Positions 10,809 through 22,283 are shown, counted from the first letter of the stretch. The stretch is DNA of 64,000 nucleotides from Hetaerina americana (GCA_022747635.1 JAKTNV010000027.1:2279001-2343000); one strand, 5' to 3'. Numbers and translations: made by a program. Notes: generated by a model not told the origin, from the letters alone.

Positions 10809-12929
10809 AGACATTGTTTCAATCTTTCTTTTTTTGCATGACGAGTGGCTTTTCCCGCGAATGGAAGCATTTGTTTGGCAAGATTCTCTTCCGACTCATT
10901 TCAATGGCTCCGCTGGTGTTCTCATTTGTAAGACTGAGATGACAGGGATGTCTCGGGACAAAGCATTTCCCCGCACGCTGGCGGTCCTTCCCATCTTTCC
11001 AATCGGTTGGTCCCGGCTTCCGTTTGGCGGCGTGCATCGCGTGTAATTGGTGCGTGGTGGTCATCGGTGAAAGGAAGGATTGCCCGTCGCTCTCTTCGCC
11101 TGTCGCCCGCAGCCTCCGAGGCTACTTCCCAGTGCCCATTGTATACGTGCTCCCGTCCACTTACACTTCCGTGTCTCGAGGAGAGAAAACGTTTTAAAAC
11201 CTTTCGCGAGTAGCTTAGGCCATTGCTGTCAGGCCTGAGCGGATTCGGTTATCCTTGGTTTCTCTACACACCTCTCTCCCTCTCTCTCCCCTGTTGTTTC
11301 ACCCAGGTGCTCCAATTTTTAAGTGCTATGTGAGACGATAATAATTCCCTCTGAGTAAACTAGGCTACCTTTCAAAAAGTCCTACCGGGCCCAGCTCCCT
11401 GCTCGCGACTCCAAGGGGCTCCTATCCTGATTCCCCATCACGTTTATTCACCTCCCGTTGATTTTTCAACAGCTTGAACGTAGTTCAACAGCTTGAACTC
11501 CAGTTCCTCAGTTCAAATTTTTCCTCGCAGCAGTGGATTCCTCCCGTGGTGGGCAAGTTTGATGGCCCTTAAGAATGTTCTCTCTCGAGAACCTTCGCTA
11601 CATCAACATTCATTGCGACCGTCACCTTTGTTGACACCCCTTTACCACGGTCGAATGCTCACAAACTATGTGTATGCAACGGCCGGTCGAGTAAGGGACC
11701 ATCAAAAGTGACTCGGGTCGCGCCGAAAGACTTGCGAGTCATCTCCTTGATTTCATCGCGATACGAAGAAACTACATTCAGTTGATAAGTAAGGTGCCGA
11801 TCCTATATCCAATATTGATTTACAATATTTGGGTTTGCGGTTTTTTTAAACTAAAGGGTAATTTTTCGTCTTAATTTGTGGTGCCACGGTCGAGTGGGTT
11901 TTTAATGTCAGTGATAATTTTGAAGGTTGGATTCCTACGCACTTCGACGAAAGGGCCTTCATCAATGGTTTTTATGGTGCGTTGGATTCGTCTAGAATGG
12001 CGACAGTGTTCCCTTTGCCTGATTTAGGGTATTAGCAATCTTTAATTTTGAGTAATTGAATTGTTGATTTATTTGTGGTGTAATCATACGCTTTGCGTTT
12101 TTTATTCATGATATTGTGTTTTAGTTCGGTTTGGAAAGCATGTCGTACGAATTTTTTATTGGTTTCGCCGTAGTGTCTTCATTAGTTTCAGTGTAGTTCT
12201 CAGCATTTTCGTCCGAGGTACTGCATGCTTAGGGCATGTATACGTTTCATTGAACATTTTGTGCGTTTTTGTCTTGCTTAACTGAAATAATTTATAAAAA
12301 TAATATTTACTAACAGGATCATTGATGTTAAAAATGATTTGTCTCGTTGAGAATTTTCTGATTTGAAATGCAGCATTGATTTTTATTTTTTTGATTAATT
12401 AATAGAGTTTGAATTGGATGGTTGATATCAATAACTTACCTTTGGCTATTGTTCTTATTTAAATAGGTTTAATTAGTAAAAATTATTTGCTAGGAAGTAA
12501 GAGAAAGAAGAATGGCTAAGTCGCATGTAAGATAGTATTTGAAAATGGCATTTTAACCAATTGAATACACTTACGAAAGGATATCTACCAACAATTATTC
12601 TGAAGATATTTCCTGATTCCTTCAACATATCCCATCACGCTTATATTCACTTCCCATTAATTTTCGAGCTAATATAGCGTATTCTCTCTGAAATATTTGA
12701 GTTGACGTTTTGGTAGAATTGGAGCTTCCACCTTCAGGTCAAAATCAGATCCCATCTGTCAGCCCAGATCCCTTCTGATATGAAGAAGCCCGCTGCTTTG
12801 CTTTCGAAATGTAGACTCGGAGATGAAGAACCGAAACATCAAAAAGTCCTGGAAAATTGAATTTCCACTAAATTTTTACGTCTGGGGTAAATTTGTCCCG
12901 GGGAATTCAGGACCTTCATCTTTTCCATC
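10809..12929. other. unique DNA, no gene supported
   Basis: Two loosely similar segments (about 11430-11475 and 12620-12665, sharing ATTCAC.TCCC.TT.ATTTT) hint at an old repeat. The remainder is plain AT-rich DNA with a donor-like GTAAGT on the minus strand near 12436. Confidence 0.4.
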
Positions 12930-13160
12930 ACTTTTCTTCCCTTCCCCCGTATGGTTCAGCACCGAAGTATCGCAAATTATTCGCACTCCTACATACATTG
13001 GTCGCTTGGATCATGCATATAAAATTCGGGAAATAGATACCAGAACTAGCAGACTCAAGGACTCCTTCTTCCCACGGACAATACGGGATAGCAACGAAAA
13101 TGTTATAAATAGCAAAAATTCCCTTTGCCACCCTCAGCGTCTAGGGAATAATTAGTTCCA
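12930..13160 (+). mobile_element. CR1/L2-type LINE fragment, RT terminus
   Basis: The plus frame reads SQIIRTPTYIGRLDHAYKIR then EIDTRTSRLKDSFFPRTIRD, the conserved terminal block of the RT. It is the same subfamily as 19850-20285 and lacks a 3' tail. Confidence 0.75.
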
Positions 13161-13299
13161 CTCAACTACTTGCACTTTCAATAATCTAGAGTGTTTTTCT
13201 GCCAAAACCCATTCTTCCCGCATGATCGCATTAGAATGCCACTAAATAATGTGGTGCTCTTAACAGTCAGTATTGCTTGCTCTGCCTTGTCTATATTTA

Positions 13300-13952
13300 A
13301 GATTCATAAAACGGGTGGTGGGGAAATGTAATGAAAAAGTTAAAGAGAGGTGTTATTTTGCTCTAGTTAGACCTCATTTGGAATATGCCGCAAGTATTTG
13401 GGATCCGTGGGAGAAAATTTGGCAAAAAGAATGAGATAAATTCCAGAGAAAATCCGCCAGTTTCGTTAAAAATTGTTATAATAAGAACACAAGTGTGACA
13501 GGTCGCTTAGGGGATTTAGGCTGGGAACCACTTGAAGTGCGGAGAGAACAAGCGAGGCTTATACTTTTAGGAAGGTTCAAAACAAACGAGTTTAACTATG
13601 ACACTGAAGGAATTATAATGGCCCCACACTACTTAAGTAGATCAGACCACAAAGATAAACTAAGGGAGATAGATTCCAGGACAGATAGGTACAAATACTC
13701 ATTCTTTCACCGAACAATCAGAAATCATATGTGGTGCATGTGTATGTAAGATGTAGTTTGAGTGTTTGCATGTGTGTGGGATGTAAGTGGTCATGCATGA
13801 ATGTATGCCATATTTTTTTGTGGATGTATGATTTTGTGGTTCTTGCACGCGGTTTTTTTTCTTTTTCTTTTCTAAATTACGGGTGGTGTCCTAACACCCC
13901 CCGCCACACGCCCTTGCGGCGGCTTGCGGGGTATTAAGTAGATGTACATGTT
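13300..13952 (+). mobile_element. CR1/L2-type LINE, 3' end with full tail
   Basis: The best-preserved 3' end of this LINE in the window. It starts within the RT thumb (LVRPHLEYAASIWDPWEK at 13365-13420), continues with LGWEPLEVRREQARLILLGR and LREIDSRTDRYKYSFFHRTI, ends near 13725, and then has a roughly 150-bp 3' UTR. The tail hairpin is at 13892-13932 and the terminal simple repeat GTAGATGTACATG follows. Frameshifts around 13430 show it is dead; the 5' end is truncated. Confidence 0.85.
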
Positions 13953-13959
13953 CCTCATT

Positions 13960-14205
13960 TAATGGAGGGCGCACGAACCCTGCGCCCCCATCCTCTGTAC
14001 CCGCCCCTGCCTTCAGTAGAGTGGGGGCGAAGGGTCTGTGGTGGCGAGGGGGATGAGATGTTGGAAGTTGAGCGGCGGAGAGGGGAAACTCGAGGCATCC
14101 TCAGAATCAGCGGGCCGCATCCCCCCTTCCCTCCCCGATTGCACCCTCCTCCCCCCTCCACACCGCGTGCGCCGATGGCCCCCCCCTCTGGATATCCTTT
14201 ATATT
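13960..14205. other. GC-rich patch
   Basis: Starts immediately after the LINE tail. C-runs and G-runs alternate, and overlapping frames are open on both strands without any recognisable product. Confidence 0.5.
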
Positions 14206-14425
14206 GAAGCAGGTGCTTTCTTTCGAGCTCCCACGACCGTTTCGGTCACCTTGAGCTGCGGCGACTGTTATAGCAGTGTTCCCAGCAAGAGCGTCTCGTC
14301 TATGAGTCAGGCGGTGGGCGAACCGCATTCAGTTCTCCATCACGATGTGGTGGGGAATCAGTGCGAGGGTTGGCCTATAGCAGCTATCCTAACTATCAAC
14401 TGATCTCTATATTCTATACCTAAAA

Positions 14426-14992
14426 GGTTTGTATACAAAGTATCGGTAAAAGTTTCGGAAAAAATTACTTTATTTCAGATATTGCAACAATTGCTCAAAA
14501 TTCTTCAAAGTACATCCCTTGAAAGCGTCGACACTTGCCGACGGCTTTTCCACGACTCGAAGGCTCCCTGGTCGGCGGCTTCCGGAAAGTCCTTAAGGGT
14601 ACTCTCGCAAGCTTCTTTGACAGCATTAAGGGTGTCCCTTTGCGGTGTCCTTAGAGGGAGGGAGGATTTTACTTGCATGGGAATAGGAAATAATCTGCTG
14701 GTGCCAAAACGGGTCGGTAAGAGGGTTGGGGAATCGTTCCGATGCCGTCGCAGAAAGTCTTCACAAGCAGATACTCGACTCTGGTCTTTTGGTGGTCCGT
14801 CAAGACCTTCGGGATAAGTTTAGCGCAAATATTTCACATCGCCAAATTTTCATTGATAATAGTGTGCTCTGTCATCTTCTTTCAATACCAATATATGATC
14901 TGCGATCGTACGTTCACTCAACCAAAGGTTTGAATTCAGCACTTCACTCACACGTCAGGAAAAATTGTTACCGATACTTTTTTATACAAACC
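14426..14992 (-). mobile_element. mariner family A, internally deleted copy 2
   Basis: TIRs (GTTTGTATACAAAGTATCGG at 14428; its partner at 14969-14992) bound a 567-bp element. The minus strand encodes KTFCDGIGTIPQPSYRP, then LAPADYFLFP, then HRKGTLNAVKEACESTLKDF and GAFESWKSRR, i.e. the C-terminal third of a mariner transposase with only the third catalytic Asp block. The segment before that is the 5' part, so the middle (first and second catalytic Asp) has been deleted. Stops at the NPPSL and K* positions kill the remnant. Confidence 0.85.
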
Positions 14993-15009
14993 TTGTACAT
15001 TCAGCAGCA

Positions 15010-15110
15010 TGCCAGTCCGGTGAGCAGGGACCTGAGTTATGGATTGGAGGGTCGGAGTTCAACTCCCGATGGCGCCTCTGGCAAATCCCCAGCTTCATCC
15101 AAAATGTGTA
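15010..15110 (+). mobile_element. tRNA-like SINE head remnant
   Basis: A B-box-like GGAGTTCAACTCC at 15056-15068 is preceded by a degraded A-box region. The rest of the element could not be delimited. Confidence 0.4.
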
Positions 15111-15342
15111 TTTCCCATTGGTGCGTGACTTTTCCCGAAAAGCACGGGTGGCGGCACAGAGAAAGAAATGGATCCCCTTATTCCAATATCTGTGAAAATA
15201 AATTCCCCTCGCGTCACAGTGAAAGGTGAGAAATTGCAAGGGAGAATGGTTGCCATGAGGAATCATTTTCCCTGGCACAATTCGAGACCAGTACAGCAAG
15301 AAGCATAGCGTTAGACAAATGACGAACATCCCGCGTGTCATT

Positions 15343-15402
15343 AATCGCGAATTTCGCTAATGGCTGGTGACCCCGACGCACGCAGTCGTGGCGGCTTGCA
15401 AG
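15343..15402 (+). mobile_element. degraded LINE 3' tail
   Basis: ATGGCTGGTGACCCCGACGC followed by GTGGCGGCTTGCAAGGTAA aligns with the tail of the CR1/L2-type LINE. The terminal simple repeat is lost. Confidence 0.5.
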
Positions 15403-15589
15403 GTAAGACGTATACGCACGAGACTGGCATACAATTACCGTATTGCACGTTACAACACACCCTACACCTTTTTGTTGTGTTTTCAAGTTCCCCTTTCCAC
15501 CCTACGTCACTCCTTGTGGAGTTGATGCCTCATGCCGTCCGCTGCCAACAGCCGGGTGCCACGCCACTTACCTGTGACGTTGGGGTGAG

Positions 15590-16048
15590 TTGCGTGTCCA
15601 TGAATTAATAGAAGTTGCCCCTTGCCACTTTCCAGCTCTGCATTCCACTATCTTTTTATGGTGGAGATCGTCCCTGTCAGTGGTTTTGGTTCATTTTTAT
15701 TCCCGCCCTTTTTCGGGCACAAAACAACTTTTACAGTCGTTGAAATTAACGCTTGTTTGGAAAAATATTTTACGCTAGAATGCATACGGATTTCCACGTC
15801 TTATTTGGGTATTTAAATGAATTTTTTTTCTTTTTTCTGAACCATTTAAACACCCTTAATTTACATCCACATTATTACCCCTCGATCCGCCAAAAAAGGT
15901 GCACAGTAGGGGGTGCAAGCACCAGCAGCACCAAGCACCCTTCCTCTCTCTCTTATATCTTATCCATCCCACTTGGTGCTTGCACCCTCTCCCTCTCACC
16001 CTATTTTTTGTGCTTTGCGCGGTACTTACGCAGATGTAGATGTACAAT
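15590..16048 (+). mobile_element. second LINE family, 3' UTR and tail
   Basis: A different 3' UTR containing CTTTTTATGGTGGAG (15652) and TGGTTTTGGTTCA (15680), then a C-rich segment with CTTGGTGCTTGCACCC (15972), ending in GCAGATGTAGATGTA (16030). The first part recurs at 42190-42290 and the last at 46440-46560. Arms GGGTGCAAGCACC and GGTGCTTGCACCC could pair. No coding part remains. Confidence 0.6.
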
Positions 16049-16262
16049 ACCTGTTCCTTGTCAGTGTGTGAATGTGCTTCATAGGGCGCAGCATCAGTTA
16101 AGCTCAACCCTCTCGATTTTCAAGCCAGCAAACTGGCTGGACTAACGGACACCGGTACTCTCATTCGACGTCAACAAAATTGCGTGTCGTGGATAATCAA
16201 CGACTTTTTCCTGGATTGCGTACCCAGTGACATTTTATACATTTTTTAAAGATATTTTATTG

Positions 16263-16341
16263 CATGATTACGGTTGGTGACCTAACACCCCCCGCCATAC
16301 GCCCTTGCGGTGGATTGCGGGATATTATGTAGATATAGATG
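16263..16341 (+). mobile_element. LINE 3' tail, very short insertion
   Basis: Only the tail hairpin and the terminal GTAGATATAGATG are present, showing truncation within the last 80 bases of the element. Confidence 0.75.
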
Positions 16342-17059
16342 ATTACCGTCTATTTTTATTCATTTTAATATAAAATATGTGCACTGATGAAAGAAAAAAA
16401 TTTGCTTTTTTAATTCCACCTAATGTTTTAATGAAAAAAGGAGTAAGGTTTAAACAGAAAGTGTGATTAAAAAAAGCTGAATTTAGTTCTTTCCGTAATG
16501 AGAGAGATCCAAAAGGTCCAGCCTGAAATGGCGAATGTTATAAACACTGAGATGTATCTCCACATACCTTAAAATTAATATTTCCCCAACATCCTGAATT
16601 TATTAGCTCATTTTTGGTGAAAAATAAATGCACAACAATATTTTCCATAAGTTGCAAGGATGAACGAGGACTACTATTAATGTCGATGCTAGGCATGGAA
16701 ACGATATGTTGGTTCTAAATTAAAGGGAATGAGTTAACGTCATATTACATCATACACAACTTCTCTGGTGCTACTTTTTTCGCTTGTTCACCAAAATTCT
16801 TTTTTGTATATTTCCCTTTCTGTGTCTATCTTACATACTGATGTTTCAGTGTGATTCCGTGTCGCAGGGAGAGAAAAATCCAGTTACCCCTTCCCCTAAC
16901 CTGTTCATGCACTGGTTCATCCCCTTCGCTGACTCCACGCCATTTCCTCGTTAGGCTTCACTCTACTCGTCTTGTTCTCACCTCTCTGCCCCTTGGCCAC
17001 CTCTCCCTCCCTGGACATCAATTCTCCGTTTCCCACACCTTCGTTCAATAGCCGCAGAC
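16342..17059. other. unique DNA, nothing recognised
   Basis: AT-rich to about 16830, then moderately C-rich. No motif-bearing frame. Confidence 0.4.
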
Positions 17060-17865
17060 AATTATGACTCCGGTCCAGAAAGTAATTTACGTTTGCATGA
17101 AGTGAGCGAAGTAGTGGGGCGAGCCGGATGTTTGTTACATGGACACAGAGACACACACGGGGGCAGTACGCCTCGCGCTGCAGTGTTTGAAAGGCCTCGC
17201 CGCTTGTCGTTTGTTTACAGTAGCGAGTTAAAATGAACAGTACAACTCGGAATCCCCCCAAATCTAAAATCCGTTTGGTGATAGAGTTTTGATTGGCAAC
17301 AAACTTCAAATCTTCTGATATTCATCGGGAAATTATTGCTGTGCACCGATCAGGTGATGAGTGACAGTGTTGTGCGTCAGTGGCGTTGCTAGTTAAAGAG
17401 TGGAAGGACAAATGTCCATGATGTCCAAGAACTGGCCATCCGTCAGTTAATCTATCCCAAGGTTACCCCGACCACTGCGGTGTCCTCGTCGTGAACATTG
17501 GCGCTGTGGCCATTTTTAAACTGAGAATGCACCACTGCCTCACTCCCCCCTCACTCAGTATTGTCTCCGTACACACTTCCCACAAAGTTGCCGGTGAATT
17601 TCAATTGGCTTGTGTTAGTTTTTTGCCAATAAAAACCTAATCACAAATCGCACTTTACAACTGGCGGGATTTTCTATTGCAGTGCACATTTTAACAGTTT
17701 GCAATGCGAGCAAAGTAGAAGAAGAACCACAGTCTGCACACACACTACCACGGCAGGATGCGTAGTACTGAGTGTAGTAGGGACGTTTAGAGACCAAGAT
17801 GGTGGCACTAGTCCTACCCACCGCTGCGCTAGGCCGAAACGTAAGTTACTTTCTTAGTAGCTCTC
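17060..17865. mobile_element. rearranged mariner: two 5' halves tail-to-tail
   Basis: The left end (GAAAGTAATTTACGTTT at 17080) and the right end (its inverted partner at 17837-17860) are matching mariner TIRs. From the left, plus-strand code gives a decayed HTH (TNFKSSDIHREIIAV...). From the right, minus-strand code gives MCTAIENPASCKVRFVIRFL then LAKN..IEIHRQL. Both are transposase N-termini facing inward, meeting near 17450; no catalytic domain survives. The right 5' leader (17705-17800) is repeated in opposite orientation at 63897-64000. Confidence 0.75.
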
Positions 17866-17980
17866 GTAGCCATACGTTTCAAGGTACATACATCCAATTA
17901 TTAAATGAGGGGACATTATTACCCATTGTAGCAATACTCGCTGCCTTCATTTGTAAGTTCATGCTTAGTGCGTTCATATA

Positions 17981-18537
17981 CAGGGTTCGTCCGGAAAATA
18001 AGTGTACTGAGCTCAGGAAAAAAAATTTATTACACTTTTACATATCTTAAGCTAATATTCCTCAAAATAGGACCCTTGTGAGTCGATACACTTGTTCCAG
18101 CGGCGTTCCTATTCCTGGAACGCTCCCGCGAAGGCATCATCGGGAACCTCTCGAAGACTCGTCGTCGACCTCTTCTCTGCCCTCCACGAACATATTGTGC
18201 CACCGAAAGATCATGTTTCTGGACATGGCTGACTCCCCGTAAGCCTGGTTAATCATACCGACAGTTTCGGTAGACGATTTCCCAAGCTTTACCGCAAATT
18301 TGATGGAATAACGCTGCTCCAAAAACTTCGGCATCGCGTTCCGTGACGTGGGTCGAGCGTGGAGGTTCGCGTTAACAGAGCTCCTCACTACACCATAGCT
18401 CAGAGCCGACTGCCTTTTTCAGCGTCGCTTGCCAACATACCCCCCTCCAATCGCAGCCCGTCAGAGCGGTGCTGGGCGCGCCTGGAGCGGCGGAAAAAAA
18501 TCAGTAGTCAGTACACTTATTTTCCGGACGAACCCTG
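17981..18537 (-). mobile_element. complete mariner deletion derivative, perfect 30-bp TIRs
   Basis: TIRs at 17981-18010 and 18508-18537 are perfectly inverted over 30 bp and flanked by TA (17979-17980, 18538-18539). The minus strand encodes an N-terminal HTH (LEQRYSIKFAVKLGKSSTET and AMSRNMIFRWHNMFVEGREE, within 18388-18137), then jumps to REVPDDAFAGAFQE and RRWNKCIDSQGSYFEEY, the transposase C-terminus. All three catalytic Asp blocks are deleted. Intact TIRs make it mobilisable in principle by a related transposase. Confidence 0.9.
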
Positions 18538-18539
18538 TA

Positions 18540-18827
18540 TGTGATTTCGTAACCAACCCGAATAATTATTTTTCCGTTTGAATCTAAGAACCAACATTTT
18601 ATTCGTGAAAACAAAGCACATATGTGGGACATCTACTCAATTACCGATAACTCAATTCACATAGTTGTTCAACGGTCATAATGATATTGTTTTGAATGTG
18701 CTAACCGATTTCTTCTCAGTCTTGACTCTTGCCAATTGGATCAATGCGGATAATTATGACATAAACAAATGCTAAGGAAATATCATTTCGTAAAAACCAC
18801 AGTGAAACCATCAACTTCCTTTAGCAA
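18540..18827. other. spacer, nothing recognised
   Basis: AT-rich unique DNA between a mariner and a candidate minus-strand exon. No polyadenylation signal was seen directly after the exon's stop codon. Confidence 0.4.
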
Positions 18828-19055
18828 CTACTCTGCTACTTCTTGAATATATGCAAATGTTGGTTGGTTTTCTCTGTGTAACTTGAATCTATTCATATAA
18901 TACGGGATTTGAATGCTTTTAATATTTATAATGGTTCCCTCTATCTTAATACTAGTGTATTTTTGATCTTGATCACATGATTCAGTCAACATTAAAGTAA
19001 TAACGATGAACTGGGCCGTTTCCCTTAGGTCAACAATAAGTTTATCGCACAAAAT
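18828..19055 (-). CDS. candidate terminal coding exon, product unknown
   Basis: On the minus strand a TTATTCAG acceptor-like site directly precedes 19055, and the frame from there is open for 75 codons to a TAG at 18830-18828. The peptide (ILCDKLIVDLRETAQFIVIT... ending NQPTFAYIQEVAE) has ordinary soluble-protein composition, with no membrane segment or repeat and no resemblance to the transposons in this window. I do not recognise the family. An ATG start would need an upstream exon. In AT-rich DNA a frame of this length can occur by chance, so this is a hypothesis. It could also be an unrecognised transposon ORF. Confidence 0.25.
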   Translation of the reverse strand: MLCDKLIVDLRETAQFIVITLMLTESCDQDQKYTSIKIEGTIINIKSIQIPYYMNRFKLHRENQPTFAYIQEVAE

Positions 19056-19056
19056 C

Positions 19057-19849
19057 TGAATAATTTTTCAAGAAACGAAAAGAGAAATTGCTTATATGGG
19101 CGATGACGACATGGGTTAACAACCCTTGGATCAAACGAGTTACTCTTATAGGTGCACCAAACGTGAATTGCGGAATTTTCTCAAAAACAGCCTTTCCTGT
19201 GGAATTGAAGTGAAAGTCCAGTCATTACTCGGAGTGAGGCTGTTGTAGAATTGACGATACAGGTTATGACCTTATTTCGAACCCAAAAACTTCTTTTTTT
19301 CAATTGGCCGATTCGAAAGTAAAGATTTATGTTTTCACGAAATGGGAGGAGGCATTTTTTTGATTATATCTTTCACTCCCGCACATATTTCCAAATGTTC
19401 CCTTTTTGAGTTTTCATCGAAAAAAAAACATCACCTTTGGCACGTCTTTGCACTCGTAAGCAGCTTGGCAACTCTCTCCTTCGTCTGTTGGGTGCATATG
19501 TCCATGATCTTGATTGCATAAACTATGGCGCTGGCTATCATTCAATGGATTCCTTTTTTTTCAATGTGAAAACAGATTAAACACCTCGTCGATCGAAAAA
19601 AAGTTAATTTATCTGTATTTTTAAAAATGTGTTCACTTAGCGAAAAACCCACTGTGTGCCATGGAGCGCACACATTGGGTGTCGCGGGGGTCTTCGAAAT
19701 ACGGACGCCTGCTTTATGGATATGGACGCATTTCATTTGAATTTTACCCTGAACCAGACACATTGGCATATGAAAGTATTTTTAGGTCAACAGCAATTAG
19801 TGTAATTGGTGATCAACGCTAATTGGGAGGTTCAATTTGCCATAGGTTA
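19057..19849. other. unique DNA, no gene supported
   Basis: AT-rich, with A- and T-runs near 19425 and 19553. No feature is recognised. Confidence 0.4.
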
Positions 19850-20285
19850 TAGTTCTTATTGCGGTAGTGTCGAATCGAATTGGTGAATATAAGGTCAAGG
19901 AATGCTGTTACCATGCTCTTATAAGACCTCATTTAGAATATGCATGCAGTGTATGTGATCCGACTGCAAAAAGCCTGATTCGGGAAATTGAGAAGGTTCA
20001 ATGCAGGGTGACTCGATTCGTTAAAATCTGTGGCGAGGAAACGAAAAGCGACGGACAGAAATGATTCTCGAGTTGGTGTGGGAAACATTAGAAGGAAGAC
20101 GATTGAATACTAAATGTAATTGGCTAAATAAATTCAGATCCGCATGTTTAAGCGCCGAGGTCTCACAAATTATTCGTACTCCAGCATAAATTGGTCACTT
20201 GGATCACGTATATAAAATTCGGGAAATAGATACCAGAGCTAGCAGACTCAAGGACTCCTTATTCCCACGGACAATACGGTATAGC
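19850..20285 (+). mobile_element. CR1/L2-type LINE fragment, RT thumb to C-terminus
   Basis: The plus frame 19867-20064 contains ALIRPHLEYACSVCDPTAKS and IEKVQCRVTRFV, typical of the RT thumb. After a frameshift near 20060, 20140-20285 encodes the KIREIDTRASRLKDS terminal block seen at 12930. It is directly abutted by an opposite-strand LINE. Confidence 0.8.
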
Positions 20286-20299
20286 AACTTGATTCTTAA

Positions 20300-21090
20300 T
20301 TTTCTCGCGGCTTAAGTCATAATCTTCGTGCTTCTATTGTCTCCCGATCAAGACCTCCAAACAATAATGTCTGCTTGTTGGCCTGATCTACCCAAATAGT
20401 GTGGGGCAATAATAATTCCTTTAGGGTTAAGCTCGTTTGTTCTGAACCTTTCTACGCGTCTAAGTCTCATTTGTTGTCTTCGCATCTCAACTGGCTCCCA
20501 GCCTAAATTCCCCCTGAAGGCCTGTCAAACTCGTCTTCTATTGCAACAATATTTCACGAATTTGGCGAATTTTCTCCAAAGGATCCCAAATACTTGCAGC
20601 ATACTCCAAATGAGGGCTAAATAGAGTGAAATAACATCTCTCTTTTACTTTCTCATTACATCACCCATTTAATGAAGCCGTGTTTCTTTAAAGTGGATCC
20701 GCATATTGTCCTGATATGTGCTCCCCATGAAAGGCGTGGTGTTAGAACTACCCCCAAGTATTTAACTTGACCTGCCGTAGTTAGCACTGGACATTCTTTT
20801 TCATAATTGATGCCCTGCTCGTCACTTCCTTTGTTTCAAAATTTCAAAAATGCGTATTTGTCTATATTAAGCAATAATCCCCATCCCTTGCACCAATCAG
20901 AGTACACGTACCAGGATGTGATTACTTGAAAGAGCTTCGCCCTATGTTTTGTTGCTTGTATCTTGAGAGAAGACCTCGACGTACACTCCGATGTCGATCG
21001 TCACTTTGTAATAAACGTCTTGAGGACTAAGAGAGGACTGATTACACTTCCCTGCGGTGCAGCAGAGCGTACATTAACATCACCAGAACT
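20300..21090 (-). mobile_element. CR1/L2-type LINE, RT palm-to-thumb fragment
   Basis: Minus-strand reading from 21085 gives APQGSVISPLLVLKT (RT block 4), an internal gap where the FADD block should be, DWCKGWGLLLNIDKYAFLKF (20905-20846), then VKYLGVVLTPRLSWGAHIR and LEYAASIWDP, and ends in a rearranged tail near 20300. The missing FADD segment is a clean internal deletion. The same subfamily is at 62030-62680 on the plus strand. Confidence 0.75.
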
Positions 21091-21254
21091 CATTTGCTCA
21101 ATTATTACATGAAACAATGATGAAATCATAATTTTTCGTGAAGTGTCTTCACTTTAGACCTTCGTTTTGAAGGCATTGCAATCTTCAGATTAGACCTGAC
21201 AGCCTCCTTACCTGAAGGAGGAATCCGCAATGTCTCCGAAACGACGCGTCGAGA

Positions 21255-21475
21255 ATATATCTACACAATACCCCGCAAGCCACCATAAGGGCGTGTGGTG
21301 GGGGGTGTTAGGTCACCACCCGTAAAAAGGAACCAAACCACATGAAAAATCAACACATACATGCAAACTTATACCCACAGTGGCGTATACATTCATGCAA
21401 AAATCCTTTCATTCTACGCGCATGCAAATACATACATATACTATCATATAAAAACTAATTGCACCTTAAAGATGA
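21255..21475 (-). mobile_element. LINE 3' UTR and tail
   Basis: Read on the minus strand: 3' UTR with alternating TGTAT and GCATG, then the tail hairpin (21267-21305) and a short CTACAC end. The stem carries a GGTGG/CCACC variant that keeps pairing. Confidence 0.8.
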
Positions 21476-21479
21476 AGAC

Positions 21480-22135
21480 CCAACGCGGCGATACATCCCG
21501 GAGGAACCCGGGAATGCCAGATAGATGGATAGAGGTATTTATTTGGGCGAAATTGAGACCTAATGGTCCCTTCTTCCATTTAACCCATCCTCGTATACAT
21601 ATTATATTAGGCATAAAATGTATAATTACATGCATATATGCACATAAATGCATATAGCCAGACGCAAATTCATTATGCACAGATTCATTATGTCAGAGCG
21701 CAGCTGCGAAAGCTTTTGAAAGGAAAAATTGGCAATCTATGCAGCTCATGGTGTTACTTACAATTATATTCTCGAGATTTTTTCCTGAGATGGATTTTGA
21801 ATAATTTCGTTGGAATTCCCGGCGTCCTCTCGTGAAACTCGTCGGCAATATATGATATATGAGGCGGAGGAACCTCCTAATGGGGCGAAGACAGACTGAA
21901 CCCCCTCTCCACCCCCTTCCCACGTGTCACCCCTTTGCCTTGTATAAGTTTAATCGCCATTTAAGTGCTTACTTTACTTAAACTTAAATTTCAGTGGAAG
22001 TGTTTTCTATGACCGCATTTTAAACTAATGCCCACGCCACCAATAAAGGATTAAAAAACAAATGAGTAGCACCAAGTGCAATAAAAGTTGTGTCCTCGCT
22101 GATGTTGGAGTAATGAACATCTTTTTATATTTAAT
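21480..22135. other. unique DNA
   Basis: Contains open frames on both strands around 21361-21680, which partly overlap the LINE 3' UTR and are not convincing. Confidence 0.4.
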
Positions 22136-22148
22136 AGTTCACTGAAAT

Positions 22149-22270
22149 TGAAATGGAAAAAAAACAACTAAGCTTTTACACATAAAATATTTTCTATGTG
22201 GAAAAGCCAAGTTGTTTATTTTCAATTTCACTATGACGTTTTTCCACCAAGTGGCGCCAGAAACTATTTC
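22149..22270 (-). mobile_element. fold-back element, copy 5 (old, short)
   Basis: A hairpin of about 100 bp is centred near 22185 (AAGCTTTTACACATA pairing with TATGTGGAAAAGCC, extended outward by CAACT/AGTTG and GAAATTGAAA/TTTCAATTTC). On the minus strand it is preceded by TTTCTGGCGCCACTTGGTGG (22269-22250), matching the end module of the other four copies. Imperfect direct repeats (11 of 13) at 22136-22148 and 22271-22283 look like an aged target duplication. No hammerhead-like loop is seen. Confidence 0.65.
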
Positions 22271-22283
22271 AGTTTGCTGAAAT

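Noticed and set aside
15565..15580. Second recursive splice site on the minus strand (CACAG|GTAAGTG)
   Set aside because: The donor half is good but the upstream stretch is not pyrimidine-rich and no branch point is evident.
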